49,084 bases of DNA from Pseudomonadota bacterium (lineage in GTDB: Bacteria; Pseudomonadota; Alphaproteobacteria; Caulobacterales; Caulobacteraceae), in NCBI GenBank assembly GCA_023412655.1, contig JAEYNH010000195.1, forward strand, positions 1 to 49,084. The letters run 5' to 3'. Below the pieces are notes generated by a model, which did no database searches, was not told where the DNA came from, and saw only the letters and a program-made list of their open reading frames with translations. Below are positions 34,321 to 42,198 of this stretch, piece after piece (positions within the stretch are counted from its first letter, which is position 1; each line of letters opens with the position of its first letter). Made by a program: the position numbers and the translations under genes.

Positions 34321-35547
34321 ATGGATTTCAACGACAGCCCCGAAGAAGCCGCCTACCGCGCACAAGTGCAGGCCTGGCTGAAGGAACATGCCCCCAAGCG
34401 CGGCGTCGCCGGCGACCTGGAGGGCGGAGACTCGATGGCCGCTTCCAAGGCGTGGCAGGCGAAGAAGGCTTCGGCTGGCTATGCCCAGATCACTTGGCCA
34501 AAGGAGTGGGGTGGCCCTGGCGGCACGCCCATCCAGCAGGTGATCTTCAATCAGGAAGAGTCAAAGTATCCGATCCCGCCGAACCCGTTCCAGATCGGCC
34601 TGGGCATGTGCGTACCGACGGTGATGACCTTCGCCGACGAGGACACGAAGAAGCGGTTTGTGGGGCCTGCCCTGCGTGGCGAAGAGATCTGGTGCCAGCT
34701 GTTTTCCGAACCCTCTGGAGGGTCGGACGTGGCGGCGGCGCGCACTCGCGCAGTGCAGGCAGACGATGGCTCGGGCGACTGGATTATCAACGGCCAGAAG
34801 GTGTGGACTACCGGCGCCCAGTTCTCGGACTTCGGGATCGTCGTCACGCGGACCGATCCTGATGCGCCCAAGCACAAGGGCATGACCATGTTCTGGGTCG
34901 ACATGAAGGACCCGGGGGTCGAGGTGCGGCCGATCCACCAAATGTCTGGCGGGTCTGGGTTCAACGAGGTGTTCTTCACCAATGTGCGGGTGAAGGACGG
35001 CCAACGGCTGGGCGCGGTCAACGACGGCTGGCGGGTGAGCCTGGTGACGCTGATGAACGAGCGGCTGGCGGTGGGCGGCCCCTCGGGCGCCGGCTGGAGC
35101 CAGTTCTTGGAGGCGGCACGGGCCGTCGCCGGGCTCGACGGCGGGCCGGCCATCAAGGATCAAGCCCTGCGCGAGAAGCTCGCGGACTGGTATGTCCAGA
35201 CCGAGGGGCTGAAACACACACGCAACCGCACGATCACCGCCCTTTCGCGCGGACAGACGCCAGGGCCGGAGAGCTCGATCGGCAAGGTGGTCTCGGCGCT
35301 GCAGATGCAGGACCTCGCCAACGCCGCGGTGGAGATGCTCGACCAGTACGGCATCATCAACGATCCCGAGCTGGCCCCGTTGAAGGGGGCCTTCCACTCG
35401 TCGCTGATGTTCGCCCCTGGCCTGCGCATCGCGGGCGGCACGGACGAGATCTTGAAGAACATCATCGCGGAACGCGTGCTCGGCCTGCCCGGCGACATCC
35501 GGGTGGACAAGGACGTAGCGTTCAAGGACTTGCCGACGGGGCGCTAG
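34321..35547 (+). CDS. Acyl-CoA dehydrogenase, catalytic partner of 33191
   Basis: Oxidises an acyl-CoA at the alpha-beta position with FAD. The 408-residue protein has WCQLFSEPSGGSDVA, WIINGQKVWTTGA and a C-terminal RIAGGTDEILKNIIAERVLG. The MCAD-type catalytic Glu site is Gly here (AGGT), but helix G carries MNERLAVGG, whose Glu fits the catalytic base of isovaleryl- and long-chain-type enzymes. Together with its upstream partner it probably forms a heteromeric dehydrogenase for a bulky or branched substrate. No other beta-oxidation gene is nearby. Confidence 0.92.
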   Translation: MDFNDSPEEAAYRAQVQAWLKEHAPKRGVAGDLEGGDSMAASKAWQAKKASAGYAQITWPKEWGGPGGTPIQQVIFNQEESKYPIPPNPFQIGLGMCVPTVMTFADEDTKKRFVGPALRGEEIWCQLFSEPSGGSDVAAARTRAVQADDGSGDWIINGQKVWTTGAQFSDFGIVVTRTDPDAPKHKGMTMFWVDMKDPGVEVRPIHQMSGGSGFNEVFFTNVRVKDGQRLGAVNDGWRVSLVTLMNERLAVGGPSGAGWSQFLEAARAVAGLDGGPAIKDQALREKLADWYVQTEGLKHTRNRTITALSRGQTPGPESSIGKVVSALQMQDLANAAVEMLDQYGIINDPELAPLKGAFHSSLMFAPGLRIAGGTDEILKNIIAERVLGLPGDIRVDKDVAFKDLPTGR

Positions 35548-35864
35548 TCACCAGCGAGCACGTCGCCCAGACGGTCCAGACGCCCTGTCCAGAGGGTGCG
35601 GTGCCAGGCCAGCCAACGCTCCAGAGCCTCGAAACCTGCCGGTTCGATCCGGCAGGTTCGCGTGCGGCCGATCTTTTCCGTGCGCACCAACCGGCAGGCC
35701 TCAAGCACCTGCAGGTGCTGGCCAATGGCCGTCACCGTGACGCCGAGGGGCGCTGCGAGCGCCGAGGCTGAGGATGGCCCCAGGCTCAGCCGGCCGATGA
35801 TAGCGCGGCGCGTCGGGTCGCCCAGGGCATGGAACAGCCGGTCGACGTCGGGCGCGGCGTTCAC
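35544..35864 (-). CDS. ArsR-family winged-helix repressor
   Basis: A 106-residue DNA-binding protein. The helix-turn-helix is in LAAPLGVTVTAIGQHLQVLE, preceded by FHALGDPTRRAIIGRL, the common ArsR N-terminus. No metal-binding CxC motif is seen, so it belongs to the non-metal group that accompanies START-domain genes. The GTG start at 35864 overlaps the stop of the START-domain gene (GTGA), so it is second in that operon; the usual order in such pairs is the reverse. A perfect 10-bp inverted repeat lies inside the gene at 35633-35658. Confidence 0.88.
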   Translation of the reverse strand: MNAAPDVDRLFHALGDPTRRAIIGRLSLGPSSASALAAPLGVTVTAIGQHLQVLEACRLVRTEKIGRTRTCRIEPAGFEALERWLAWHRTLWTGRLDRLGDVLAGD

Positions 35865-36328
35865 GCCGGTTCCGCGATCAGCGTCCGGCCCAAGGCGTCG
35901 AGCATGGCTTCCCATCCGGCCTGGCGCATCTGCGGGCCATCGGAGCCTTCGAAGAAGGCGGCCTGGTGGGTGAAGATAAGCTCGGCGCCGTCTCCGTCCT
36001 CCTTCACTTCGTAGGTGACCTGGGCCGCCGATATGGGCCGTCCACCCAGCGTCATGACGGCCGACACCACCACTCGCCGTTCGGGGACGATGTCGAGGTG
36101 GCGGCCTTCGCTGGCCAGTTCCGTTCCCGGGAACGGCGTCTCGGGCCCCATCCGGCTGACATAGCGTTCGACGCCGCCGACGCGGAAGTCGCTCTCGAAG
36201 GTCTCGGCCCCTTCGAAGGCGAACCAGCGACGCTTTAAGCCGGGATCAGACAGCGCGGTGAAAACTTCGACCGGGCTCTTGGGGTAGCGGCGGACGATCA
36301 CGAAGGTATCGTGCAGGATCTCGCTCAT
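35861..36328 (-). CDS. SRPBCC (START/AHSA1-like) domain protein
   Basis: A 155-residue helix-grip protein. N-terminal HDTFVIVRRYPKSPVEVFTA and DPGLKRRWF, the VGGVERY strand and the C-terminal SDGPQMRQAGWEAMLDAL are standard for AHSA1-like SRPBCC proteins that bind a hydrophobic ligand. It is first in an operon with the ArsR gene. The leader at 36329-36410 contains two copies of a probable operator, so the operon is likely autoregulated. Ligand unknown. Confidence 0.9.
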   Translation of the reverse strand: MSEILHDTFVIVRRYPKSPVEVFTALSDPGLKRRWFAFEGAETFESDFRVGGVERYVSRMGPETPFPGTELASEGRHLDIVPERRVVVSAVMTLGGRPISAAQVTYEVKEDGDGAELIFTHQAAFFEGSDGPQMRQAGWEAMLDALGRTLIAEPA

Positions 36329-36345
36329 GGCGGCCTCGTTCAGTG

Positions 36346-36401
36346 AAGTGGAGACTTCAGTAACTGCCCGGCCAAAAACATAGTCAAGTGAATACTTCAG
36401 T
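36346..36401. promoter_or_regulatory. Probable ArsR operator pair
   Basis: Two 16-bp copies, AAGTGGAGACTTCAGT (36346-36361) and AAGTGAATACTTCAGT (36386-36401), are identical at 14 positions. Their starts are 40 bp apart, about four helical turns. Each contains the palindrome AAGT-N4-ACTT. They lie 18 to 73 bp upstream of the START-domain ATG. Their AT content stands out from the surroundings. Binding by the ArsR protein is inferred. Confidence 0.6.
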
Positions 36402-36421
36402 GAGGGCGTGGTGGCGTCGAA

Positions 36422-37690
36422 TCAGGCCGTCAGAGCAAGTGGTTGACGGGTTCGCCCTTGCACCAAGCTGCCATACAGGCGGGTGAGGGCCTCGAAGGTG
36501 GCGTCCCAACCGTGGCGTGTCTCGGCCCGGCGGCGCGCAGCTCGTGAGATTTCCCCGAGGTCGCGGGCGAAGAGGGCCTCGATGGCGGCGGCTAGCCCCA
36601 AGCCATCGACAGTGTCCGCCGGCTGGCCGACCGTCTCGTCGATCAGTTCGCCCACTCCGCCGCGTCGCGAGCCCACGACGGGCAGGCCCGCCGCCATGGC
36701 TTCGAGGACAACGAGGCCGAAAATCTCGTTCTCGTTGGCATGCAGGCAGGCGTCGCAGCTGGCGATGAGCCCAGCGAGTTTCACGGGGTCACGCTCGTAA
36801 TCCAGGCAGATGACGGCCTCAGAGGGGGACACGTCCTTACCGGCTCCGACCAGCAGCAGCTTGTACGGGGCGCCGAGCCGTTCGACGGCCTCGACCATGG
36901 AGTCGATGTTCTTCTCCCGGGCCGGACGGCCGGCGAAGACCAGCAACCGGGTCTCGGCGGGAAGCTCCAGGCGGCGAAGCAGGCGGGCGCGCTCTGCCCG
37001 CGCCGGATGGAAAAGCTCGGTGTCCACGCCAAGCTGCTGGATGGACAGGCGCTGGACTCCGGCGTCCGAGAGACGCGAAGCCATATGTCTTGACGGGGCG
37101 ACCACATGATCGAACCGCTGATAGGCCTGGGCCCAGAAGTTGAACGTGGGCGCCTCGGCCCATTCGCCGAAGTGCAGCGCCGCCAGCGCGGCGGCGTCCG
37201 TGTGGCAAAAGCCCACGACGGGCACGCCCAGCACTTCACCCGCCTCCAGAGCCGCGTGGCCCGGCACGAACACGTCGCCAGCCTCAATGATGTCAGGACG
37301 CAGAAGGGTAAGGACGGTTTCCCACTTGGCAAGGCTGGCGGGCATCCGGTAGCCGTTGCCGAAGGGCAGGCGAGCGGCTGCGACGGAGACGAGGCCGCTG
37401 GAATCCGCCTGGGTGTGCGGGCCCGGAACGACCAACGAATGGCGGATGTCGGGCCGGCGCTTTTCGAGCCAGGCGCGCTTAGCCATGAGGTAGCGTTTAA
37501 CACCCCCTGACTTGGGGGCGTACATCATCGTGGTGTCGATGAGGTGAAAGCCGGCGCCCCCACCCAGCGCGCTCGGGCCCAACGACGTGACCGCTTCGGC
37601 CGCCGGGCGGACCTTCTCTGCCAGTCTTAGGGAAGTGGCTTCCGACACCCGGTCAGCCTTTCCGTCGTTGATGCTGTTGGACGCGGCCAT
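36422..37690 (-). CDS. GT4-family glycosyltransferase
   Basis: A 422-residue retaining, GT-B fold glycosyltransferase using a nucleotide-sugar donor. The N-terminal acceptor domain has TMMYAPKSGGVKRYL. The donor domain has LLVFAGRPAREKNID, the E-x7-E motif in NENEIFGLVVLEAMAAG and LPVVGSRRGGVGELI. It resembles MgtA/PimB-like mannosyl or glucosyl transferases. No polysaccharide or lipid cluster surrounds it, so the acceptor is unknown. The first ~45 residues look poorly conserved, and a start nearer the FHLIDTTMMY segment is possible. Confidence 0.88.
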   Translation of the reverse strand: MAASNSINDGKADRVSEATSLRLAEKVRPAAEAVTSLGPSALGGGAGFHLIDTTMMYAPKSGGVKRYLMAKRAWLEKRRPDIRHSLVVPGPHTQADSSGLVSVAAARLPFGNGYRMPASLAKWETVLTLLRPDIIEAGDVFVPGHAALEAGEVLGVPVVGFCHTDAAALAALHFGEWAEAPTFNFWAQAYQRFDHVVAPSRHMASRLSDAGVQRLSIQQLGVDTELFHPARAERARLLRRLELPAETRLLVFAGRPAREKNIDSMVEAVERLGAPYKLLLVGAGKDVSPSEAVICLDYERDPVKLAGLIASCDACLHANENEIFGLVVLEAMAAGLPVVGSRRGGVGELIDETVGQPADTVDGLGLAAAIEALFARDLGEISRAARRRAETRHGWDATFEALTRLYGSLVQGRTRQPLALTA

Positions 37691-37733
37691 GAAGAGGGCC
37701 GCGGATCGCTTTCGCCCTTGGTCACGGGCGCGC

Positions 37734-38153
37734 TTAGTGGCGGCTCGGCTCGCTGATCTCCTCCAGAGCTTGGCCAGTGGTCTTGTCCTTCCCCTGCTGG
37801 GCGATGTCGCCCAGGGATACGATCCCGACCAGACGCCGGTCCTCGTCCAGAACGATCAGGCGCCGGACCTGAAGCTGGGCCATCTTATCGGCGGCGGCGG
37901 CGATGTCATCGTCCTCATAGCAGTACTCGATTTCAGCCGTCATCACCTCGGTGACCGGCGTCTCGCAGCTTCGCGCTTCGCTGACGGCGCGCAGGACGAT
38001 GTCGCGATCGGTGACCATGCCGCGTACCTCGTCGCCCTCGCAGATCGGAATGGCTCCGGTGTCCAAATCGCGCATCTTGCGCGCCACGTCCCGGATGGTG
38101 TCGTCGGGCCTCGCGACCTCGACGTCGCGTGACATGATCTCGCTGATCCGCAT
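37734..38153 (-). CDS. Protein with two CBS domains
   Basis: A 139-residue protein made almost wholly of a CBS pair: MRISEIMSRDVEVARPDDTI with VTDRDIVLRAV, then VTEVMTAEIEYCYEDDDI with IVLDEDRRLVGIVSLGDIA. CBS pairs bind adenine nucleotides and regulate partners. No effector domain is attached, so it may act in trans. ATG 38153 is chosen over the upstream in-frame start at 38210, since it opens directly on the first CBS domain. The C-terminal tail is short and polar. Confidence 0.9.
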   Translation of the reverse strand: MRISEIMSRDVEVARPDDTIRDVARKMRDLDTGAIPICEGDEVRGMVTDRDIVLRAVSEARSCETPVTEVMTAEIEYCYEDDDIAAAADKMAQLQVRRLIVLDEDRRLVGIVSLGDIAQQGKDKTTGQALEEISEPSRH

Positions 38154-38213
38154 GAAGCTCTCCGGAAGTGGCCTGCGGCCATAACCCGGAAGCGCCGGGG
38201 AGGTTGCCACGCT

Positions 38214-38339
38214 TCAGCGTGGGTCGAAGGCCTCGGCGACGGCGGGGCGGCGGGAGAGGCTTGGCAGGAAGTCCGGCTCCCGGCGGGCGCGGCTTTCCTG
38301 TTCGTAGACGAAGCCGAGGCCGAGCAGGGCCTGCTCGGC
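38214..38339 (-). pseudogene. C-terminal remnant of an amidase-like gene
   Basis: A minus-strand frame ending with TGA at 38214-38216 encodes about 41 residues including AEQALLGLGFVYEQESRARR and ending AEAFDPR. The ALLxLGxxYEQ pattern resembles the last helix of amidase-signature enzymes. Upstream of 38340 the similarity stops abruptly and a stop codon follows in frame at 38346. All of the enzyme apart from this tail is missing, so it is a remnant. Confidence 0.55.
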
Positions 38340-38344
38340 ACAGC

Positions 38345-38440
38345 ATCAATCGACAGGTGCGGACCAGACGCCAGAAGCTGGGCCGGATCATCGAGAGCCA
38401 GCCGGGTGTCGGCTACCGGCTCGCGGAGCGGCCGCTCTAG
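38345..38440 (+). pseudogene. C-terminal remnant of an OmpR/KdpE-like response regulator
   Basis: The frame ending at TAG 38438-38440 encodes about 31 residues with VRTRRQKLGRIIESQPGVGY and RLAERPL. This is the recognition-helix and beta-hairpin end of an OmpR-family winged helix, closest in style to KdpE (EPGVGYRL). The receiver and most of the DNA-binding domain are absent. It abuts the amidase remnant at about 38340-38345. Its stop codon overlaps the end of the convergent permease gene. Confidence 0.6.
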
Positions 38441-39204
38441 AAGAGGCCGCCGCCCTGCCAGATAGCCAGGGAAACAACCAGGCCGCCAACCACCCAGGTG
38501 AGCAGGCGGAGCGGTAGGACCTTGGTCATCCAGCCGGCGATGGGAGCGGCCGCCACGCCGCCGACGATCAGGCCGCCGATGGCCCAGGCGAGGCCGGCGA
38601 AGCCCTCGCTTTTCCAGTGGCCGGTGGCCAGGCTGACGAGGAAGGCCGACGAAGTGGCGATGGCCACGAACATCTCGGCGGTATTGGTGGTGCCGATCGC
38701 CTTGCGGGTGTCGGCGCCGCCGCCGATCAGTGAACTGGTGACCACCGGCCCCCAGCCGCCGCCGCCAATGGCGTCGAAGAAGCCGCCGATCAGGCCAAGA
38801 GGCAGGGGCTGTTTCCAGGAGAAGACCTTGGGACGCGTCTGCTTCCAGGCTCGATAGAGAATGACCAGGCCCATCAGTCCAAGCCAGGCGACCACGAAGG
38901 GCTTCACCAACTGCCCGGGCAGGGACGTGACCACATAGGCGCCGAGGATGCCGCCCCCTACGCCGCCGCTGGCAAGGAGGGCCAGGAGCCGCTTGTCCAC
39001 ATTGCCGTGCAAAAGGTGCGAAAGACCTGAGGCGGCGCCGGTGAACACCTTTGCGGCATGGACGCTGGCCGAGGCGCTGGCGGGCGGCACGCCGGTGGAA
39101 AGGAGGACCGACGTGGAGACCACCCCATACGCCATGCCCAAGGCGCCGTCGATGATCTGCGCCGCGAAACCCACGGCAGCGAAAAGCCAGAAATTCGGAT
39201 CCAT
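38437..39204 (-). CDS. TauE/SafE (TSUP) family permease
   Basis: A 255-residue membrane protein with about eight hydrophobic segments. The two family repeats are visible: GFAAQIIDGALGMAYGVVST near the start and GGFFDAIGGGGWGPVVTSSL in the middle. TSUP proteins export or import sulfite, sulfonates or other small organic anions; substrate unknown. No sulfur-metabolism gene is adjacent. The ATG at 39204 gives a family-like N-terminus (DPNFWLFAAVGF). Confidence 0.92.
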   Translation of the reverse strand: MDPNFWLFAAVGFAAQIIDGALGMAYGVVSTSVLLSTGVPPASASASVHAAKVFTGAASGLSHLLHGNVDKRLLALLASGGVGGGILGAYVVTSLPGQLVKPFVVAWLGLMGLVILYRAWKQTRPKVFSWKQPLPLGLIGGFFDAIGGGGWGPVVTSSLIGGGADTRKAIGTTNTAEMFVAIATSSAFLVSLATGHWKSEGFAGLAWAIGGLIVGGVAAAPIAGWMTKVLPLRLLTWVVGGLVVSLAIWQGGGLF

Positions 39205-39303
39205 CGGGATCGTCGGTTAAGGCAGAGGTTGCCGCCTAGCCACCCAATTCCTCTGATCTCGGCCTCAGAAGAGGTGACGCTAGGGGGCGCCTCCGACGCA
39301 AAG

Positions 39304-39335
39304 AAGGGCCGCCCGGATATCCCAGTGCGGCCCTT
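39304..39335 (-). terminator. Intrinsic terminator of efp
   Basis: On the minus strand AAGGGCCGC pairs with GCGGCCCTT (9 bp, 14-base loop), and the stem runs into CTTTGCG. It lies 48 bp beyond the efp stop codon. The stem and short U-rich tail fit a Rho-independent terminator. Confidence 0.65.
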
Positions 39336-39382
39336 CATATGGGGATCCACCCGCCAACGGCGGAGCCGAAAAATGGCTGGCG

Positions 39383-39949
39383 TCAGTCCTTGGCGCGTTC
39401 CTGGTAGGAGCCGTCTTCGGTGAGGACGACGATCTTGGTGCCGGCCGTGATGTAAGGCGGAATCATGGTGCGCAGGCCGTTCGAGAGGACCGCAGGCTTG
39501 TAGGACGACGACGCGGTCTGGCCCTTCACCGACGGCTCGGTCTCGACGACCTCGAAGACGGCGGTGCGCGGCAACTCGATGGCGATCGGCACGCCCTCAT
39601 GGGTGGAGAGTTGCACCTTGCAGCCGTCTGTCAGGTAGTACTTGGCGTCCCCGATGACGTCGGGGGAGGCGGTGACCTGATCATAGGTCTCGGGGTTCAT
39701 GAAGTGGAACCCTTCGCCGTCCTCGTAGAGGAAAGTGTAATCGCGGTCGTCCACAGTGGCCCGCTCGACCGTTTCGGTGGTGCGGTAGCGTTCCGAGACC
39801 TTCACGCCATCGGAGATGCGGCGCATGTTCAGCTGGGTGACGGGCGTACCCTTGCCGGGGTGGATGTTCTCGGCGCTGAGCACGACGTAGAGCTTGCCTT
39901 CGAGATCGACGACATTGCCCTTGCGGAGGGAGCTGGCGGAAACCTTCAA
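39383..39949 (-). CDS. efp: Elongation factor P
   Basis: Relieves ribosome stalling at polyproline stretches. The 188-residue protein equals E. coli EF-P in length. The loop IHPGKGTPVTQ carries the modified lysine (K33, equivalent to E. coli K34), so it is the beta-lysylated type, matching the modification genes next door. OB domains 2 and 3 follow, ending YITAGTKIVVLTEDGSYQER. The start is TTG at 39949 with GAGG about 11 bases upstream; no ATG suits the conserved N-terminus. It is divergent from epmA (89 bp apart). Confidence 0.96.
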   Translation of the reverse strand: MKVSASSLRKGNVVDLEGKLYVVLSAENIHPGKGTPVTQLNMRRISDGVKVSERYRTTETVERATVDDRDYTFLYEDGEGFHFMNPETYDQVTASPDVIGDAKYYLTDGCKVQLSTHEGVPIAIELPRTAVFEVVETEPSVKGQTASSSYKPAVLSNGLRTMIPPYITAGTKIVVLTEDGSYQERAKD

Positions 39950-39989
39950 GTTCGGTCCTCGAGGATGCTTTGCGAGTTCTTGGCGCGCT

Positions 39990-39997
39990 CGTATAGC
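39990..39997 (-). promoter_or_regulatory. Probable -10 element of efp
   Basis: On the minus strand this reads GCTATACG, close to the GCTANAWC pattern. It is about 41 bases before the efp TTG, leaving room for a short leader with a GAGG ribosome site. The -35 element is not clear. Confidence 0.4.
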
Positions 39998-40038
39998 GGG
40001 CTTCGCCGAAATCGCCAGCTTTTCAAGGTCGCAGCCCA

Positions 40039-41055
40039 GTGCCGGAACGTCGATCCTCGCCCTGGTGGGCGCCACAGCGTCACGCCGATCGCCGCCCATT
40101 CCTGACCGGCCGCGGCGCCATCACTCGGGCGGTCCGGGCCTGGTTCGAGGCGGCAGGGTTCACAGAGGTGGAAACCGCCGCCCTGCAGATATCTCCCGGC
40201 AACGAGGCGCACCTGCACGCCTTCGCCACGCAGGCGGTGACCACCGCGGGCGAGGGGCGGACGCTTTACCTCCATACGTCGCCCGAGTTCGCCTGCAAGA
40301 GCCTGCTGGCCGCCGGAGAACGACGGATTTTCAGCCTCGGCAAGGTGTGGCGCAACCGCGAGCGGGGGCCACTGCACCATCCTGAGTTCACCATGCTGGA
40401 GTGGTACCGCGCCGCGGAGCCCTACCAAGCCCTCATGACCGACTGCGCGACGCTGATGCGGCTGGCAGCCGAGGCGACCGGCGCGCACCAACTGAGCTGG
40501 CGGGGAGGCGTCTGCGATCCGTTTGCCGAGCCTGAGCGGCTGACGGTGGCGGAGGCGTTCGAACGTTATGCCGGCCTGGACCTCTTCGGGGACCTGCCTG
40601 GCCAGGCTCGCGCAGCGGGCCTTCGGGTGGCCGACGACGACGTGTGGGCTGACGTGTTCTCGAAGGTGATCGTCGAGAAGGTCGAGCCCAGGCTCGGGTT
40701 CGGGCGCCCCACAATCCTTTGCGAGTATCCGGTGAGCGAGGCGGCCCTCGCCCGGCCGAAGGCTGCCGATCCGCGTGTGGCGGAAAGGTTCGAGGTCTAC
40801 GCCTGCGGGGTGGAGCTGGCGAACTGCTTCGGCGAGCTGACCGACGCGGCCGAACAACGCGGGCGCTTCGAAGCCGAGATGGACGAGAAGGCCCGCGTCT
40901 ATGGCGAGCGCTACCCCATCGACGAGGACTTCTTGGACGCGCTCGAGCTGATGCCGGAGGCCAGCGGCGGCGCGCTGGGTTTTGACCGACTGGTGATGCT
41001 GGCCACCGGAGCCCAGCGGATCGAAGATGTGCTCTGGACGCCGGTCGCCGAGTAG
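40039..41055 (+). CDS. epmA: EF-P lysine ligase EpmA (PoxA/GenX)
   Basis: A class II lysyl-tRNA-synthetase-like enzyme that transfers beta-lysine to EF-P. The 338-residue protein has motif 2 in GKVWRNRERGPLHHPEFTML and motif 3 in SGGALGFDRLVML. It has no N-terminal anticodon-binding domain, which separates it from LysRS and defines EpmA. The start is GTG at 40039 and the frame opens in the intergenic region shared with efp. EpmB follows 27 bp downstream, giving the complete lysylation pathway. Confidence 0.95.
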   Translation: MPERRSSPWWAPQRHADRRPFLTGRGAITRAVRAWFEAAGFTEVETAALQISPGNEAHLHAFATQAVTTAGEGRTLYLHTSPEFACKSLLAAGERRIFSLGKVWRNRERGPLHHPEFTMLEWYRAAEPYQALMTDCATLMRLAAEATGAHQLSWRGGVCDPFAEPERLTVAEAFERYAGLDLFGDLPGQARAAGLRVADDDVWADVFSKVIVEKVEPRLGFGRPTILCEYPVSEAALARPKAADPRVAERFEVYACGVELANCFGELTDAAEQRGRFEAEMDEKARVYGERYPIDEDFLDALELMPEASGGALGFDRLVMLATGAQRIEDVLWTPVAE

Positions 41056-41082
41056 GACGGAATAGTGTATGGGCGCGGCTTC

Positions 41083-42108
41083 ATGACCCGCCCCCTGCGC
41101 ACCGCCGAGGACCTGGTCGCCGCCGGCTTGGCCCCCACGGAGGCGCTGCCCGAGCTGGCGCGAGTGGCCGCACGCTACGCCGTTGCGATCACGGCGCCGA
41201 TGGCCGAGCTGGGGCAAGCCTGCGAGGGCGTGGCCCGCCAGTTCGTTCCCACCAGCGCCGAACTCACCACGACGACTGAGGAGCGTGCCGATCCCATCGG
41301 GGACGAGACCTTCTCGCCCGTGGAAGGCATCGTCCATCGTTATCCCGACCGCGTGCTGCTGAAGGCCAACCACGCCTGCGCCGTCTATTGCCGGTTCTGC
41401 TTCCGCCGCGAGATGGTGGGACCCGAAGGGGTCCGGCCGTTGTCCGCGGCGCAGTTGGATGCCGCTATGGCGTATGTGGCGGGGCGGCCGCAGATCTGGG
41501 AGGTGATCGTCACCGGGGGCGACCCGCTGATCCTGTCCCCGCGGCGGCTGCGCGACATCGGCGAGCGGCTGGCGAAGATTCCCCATGTGAAGGTGGTCCG
41601 GTTCCACACTCGCGTTCCGGCCGTGGATCCGGCGAAGGTGACGGACGATCTGGTCAGCGCCCTGAAGGCGTCCGGCAAGACCGTGTGGGTGGCGCTGCAC
41701 GCAAACCACCCGAGCGAGCTGACGCCGGCGGCCCGCGCAGCCTGCGCCCTGATGATCGAGGCCGGCGTGCCGATGGTGAGCCAGACGGTGCTGTTGAAGG
41801 GGGTGAACGACGATCCCGCAGTTCTGGCGGCGCTGATGCGCGGGTTCGTGGAGGCGCGGATCAAGCCGTATTACCTGCACCAGGGTGACTTGGCGCCAGG
41901 CACAGGCCATTTTCGCACCACGATCGATGAGGGGCAGGCGGTGATGCGCAGCCTGCGCGGACGCCTTTCGGGGCTCGCCCAGCCGACGTATGTGCTGGAC
42001 ATACCAGGCGGTCATGGAAAGGCGCCTATCGGCCCAAACTACGTACATGGCAGTGAGGTCGAGGACCCTCAGGGCAAGCGCCACGCCTATCCGCCGACGA
42101 ACGACTGA
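41083..42108 (+). CDS. epmB: EF-P-dependent lysine 2,3-aminomutase EpmB
   Basis: A radical-SAM, PLP-dependent enzyme converting L-alpha-lysine to beta-lysine for EpmA. The iron-sulfur cysteines are C99, C103 and C106 in CAVYCRFCFRR. TGGDPLILSPRRL and LDIPGGHGK are standard in the KamA/EpmB family. The 341-residue length and direct placement behind epmA favour EpmB over the longer free-lysine aminomutase. ATG 41083 is chosen over the GTG at 41065, whose extra residues do not resemble the family. Confidence 0.95.
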   Translation: MTRPLRTAEDLVAAGLAPTEALPELARVAARYAVAITAPMAELGQACEGVARQFVPTSAELTTTTEERADPIGDETFSPVEGIVHRYPDRVLLKANHACAVYCRFCFRREMVGPEGVRPLSAAQLDAAMAYVAGRPQIWEVIVTGGDPLILSPRRLRDIGERLAKIPHVKVVRFHTRVPAVDPAKVTDDLVSALKASGKTVWVALHANHPSELTPAARAACALMIEAGVPMVSQTVLLKGVNDDPAVLAALMRGFVEARIKPYYLHQGDLAPGTGHFRTTIDEGQAVMRSLRGRLSGLAQPTYVLDIPGGHGKAPIGPNYVHGSEVEDPQGKRHAYPPTND

Positions 42109-42198
42109 CATCCGTCAAAGCAGTGTCCCAATCGTGAGGCTAATCGGCCCCTGGCGCGTTTGATAGGGCCTGAGAAGCGTTCAAGGGAATAAGATTCA

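Noticed and set aside
35633..35658. tRNA T-arm-like GGTTCGATCC
   Set aside because: The stem closes on a 6-base loop, not seven. No acceptor, D or anticodon arm surrounds it, and it lies inside the ArsR gene.
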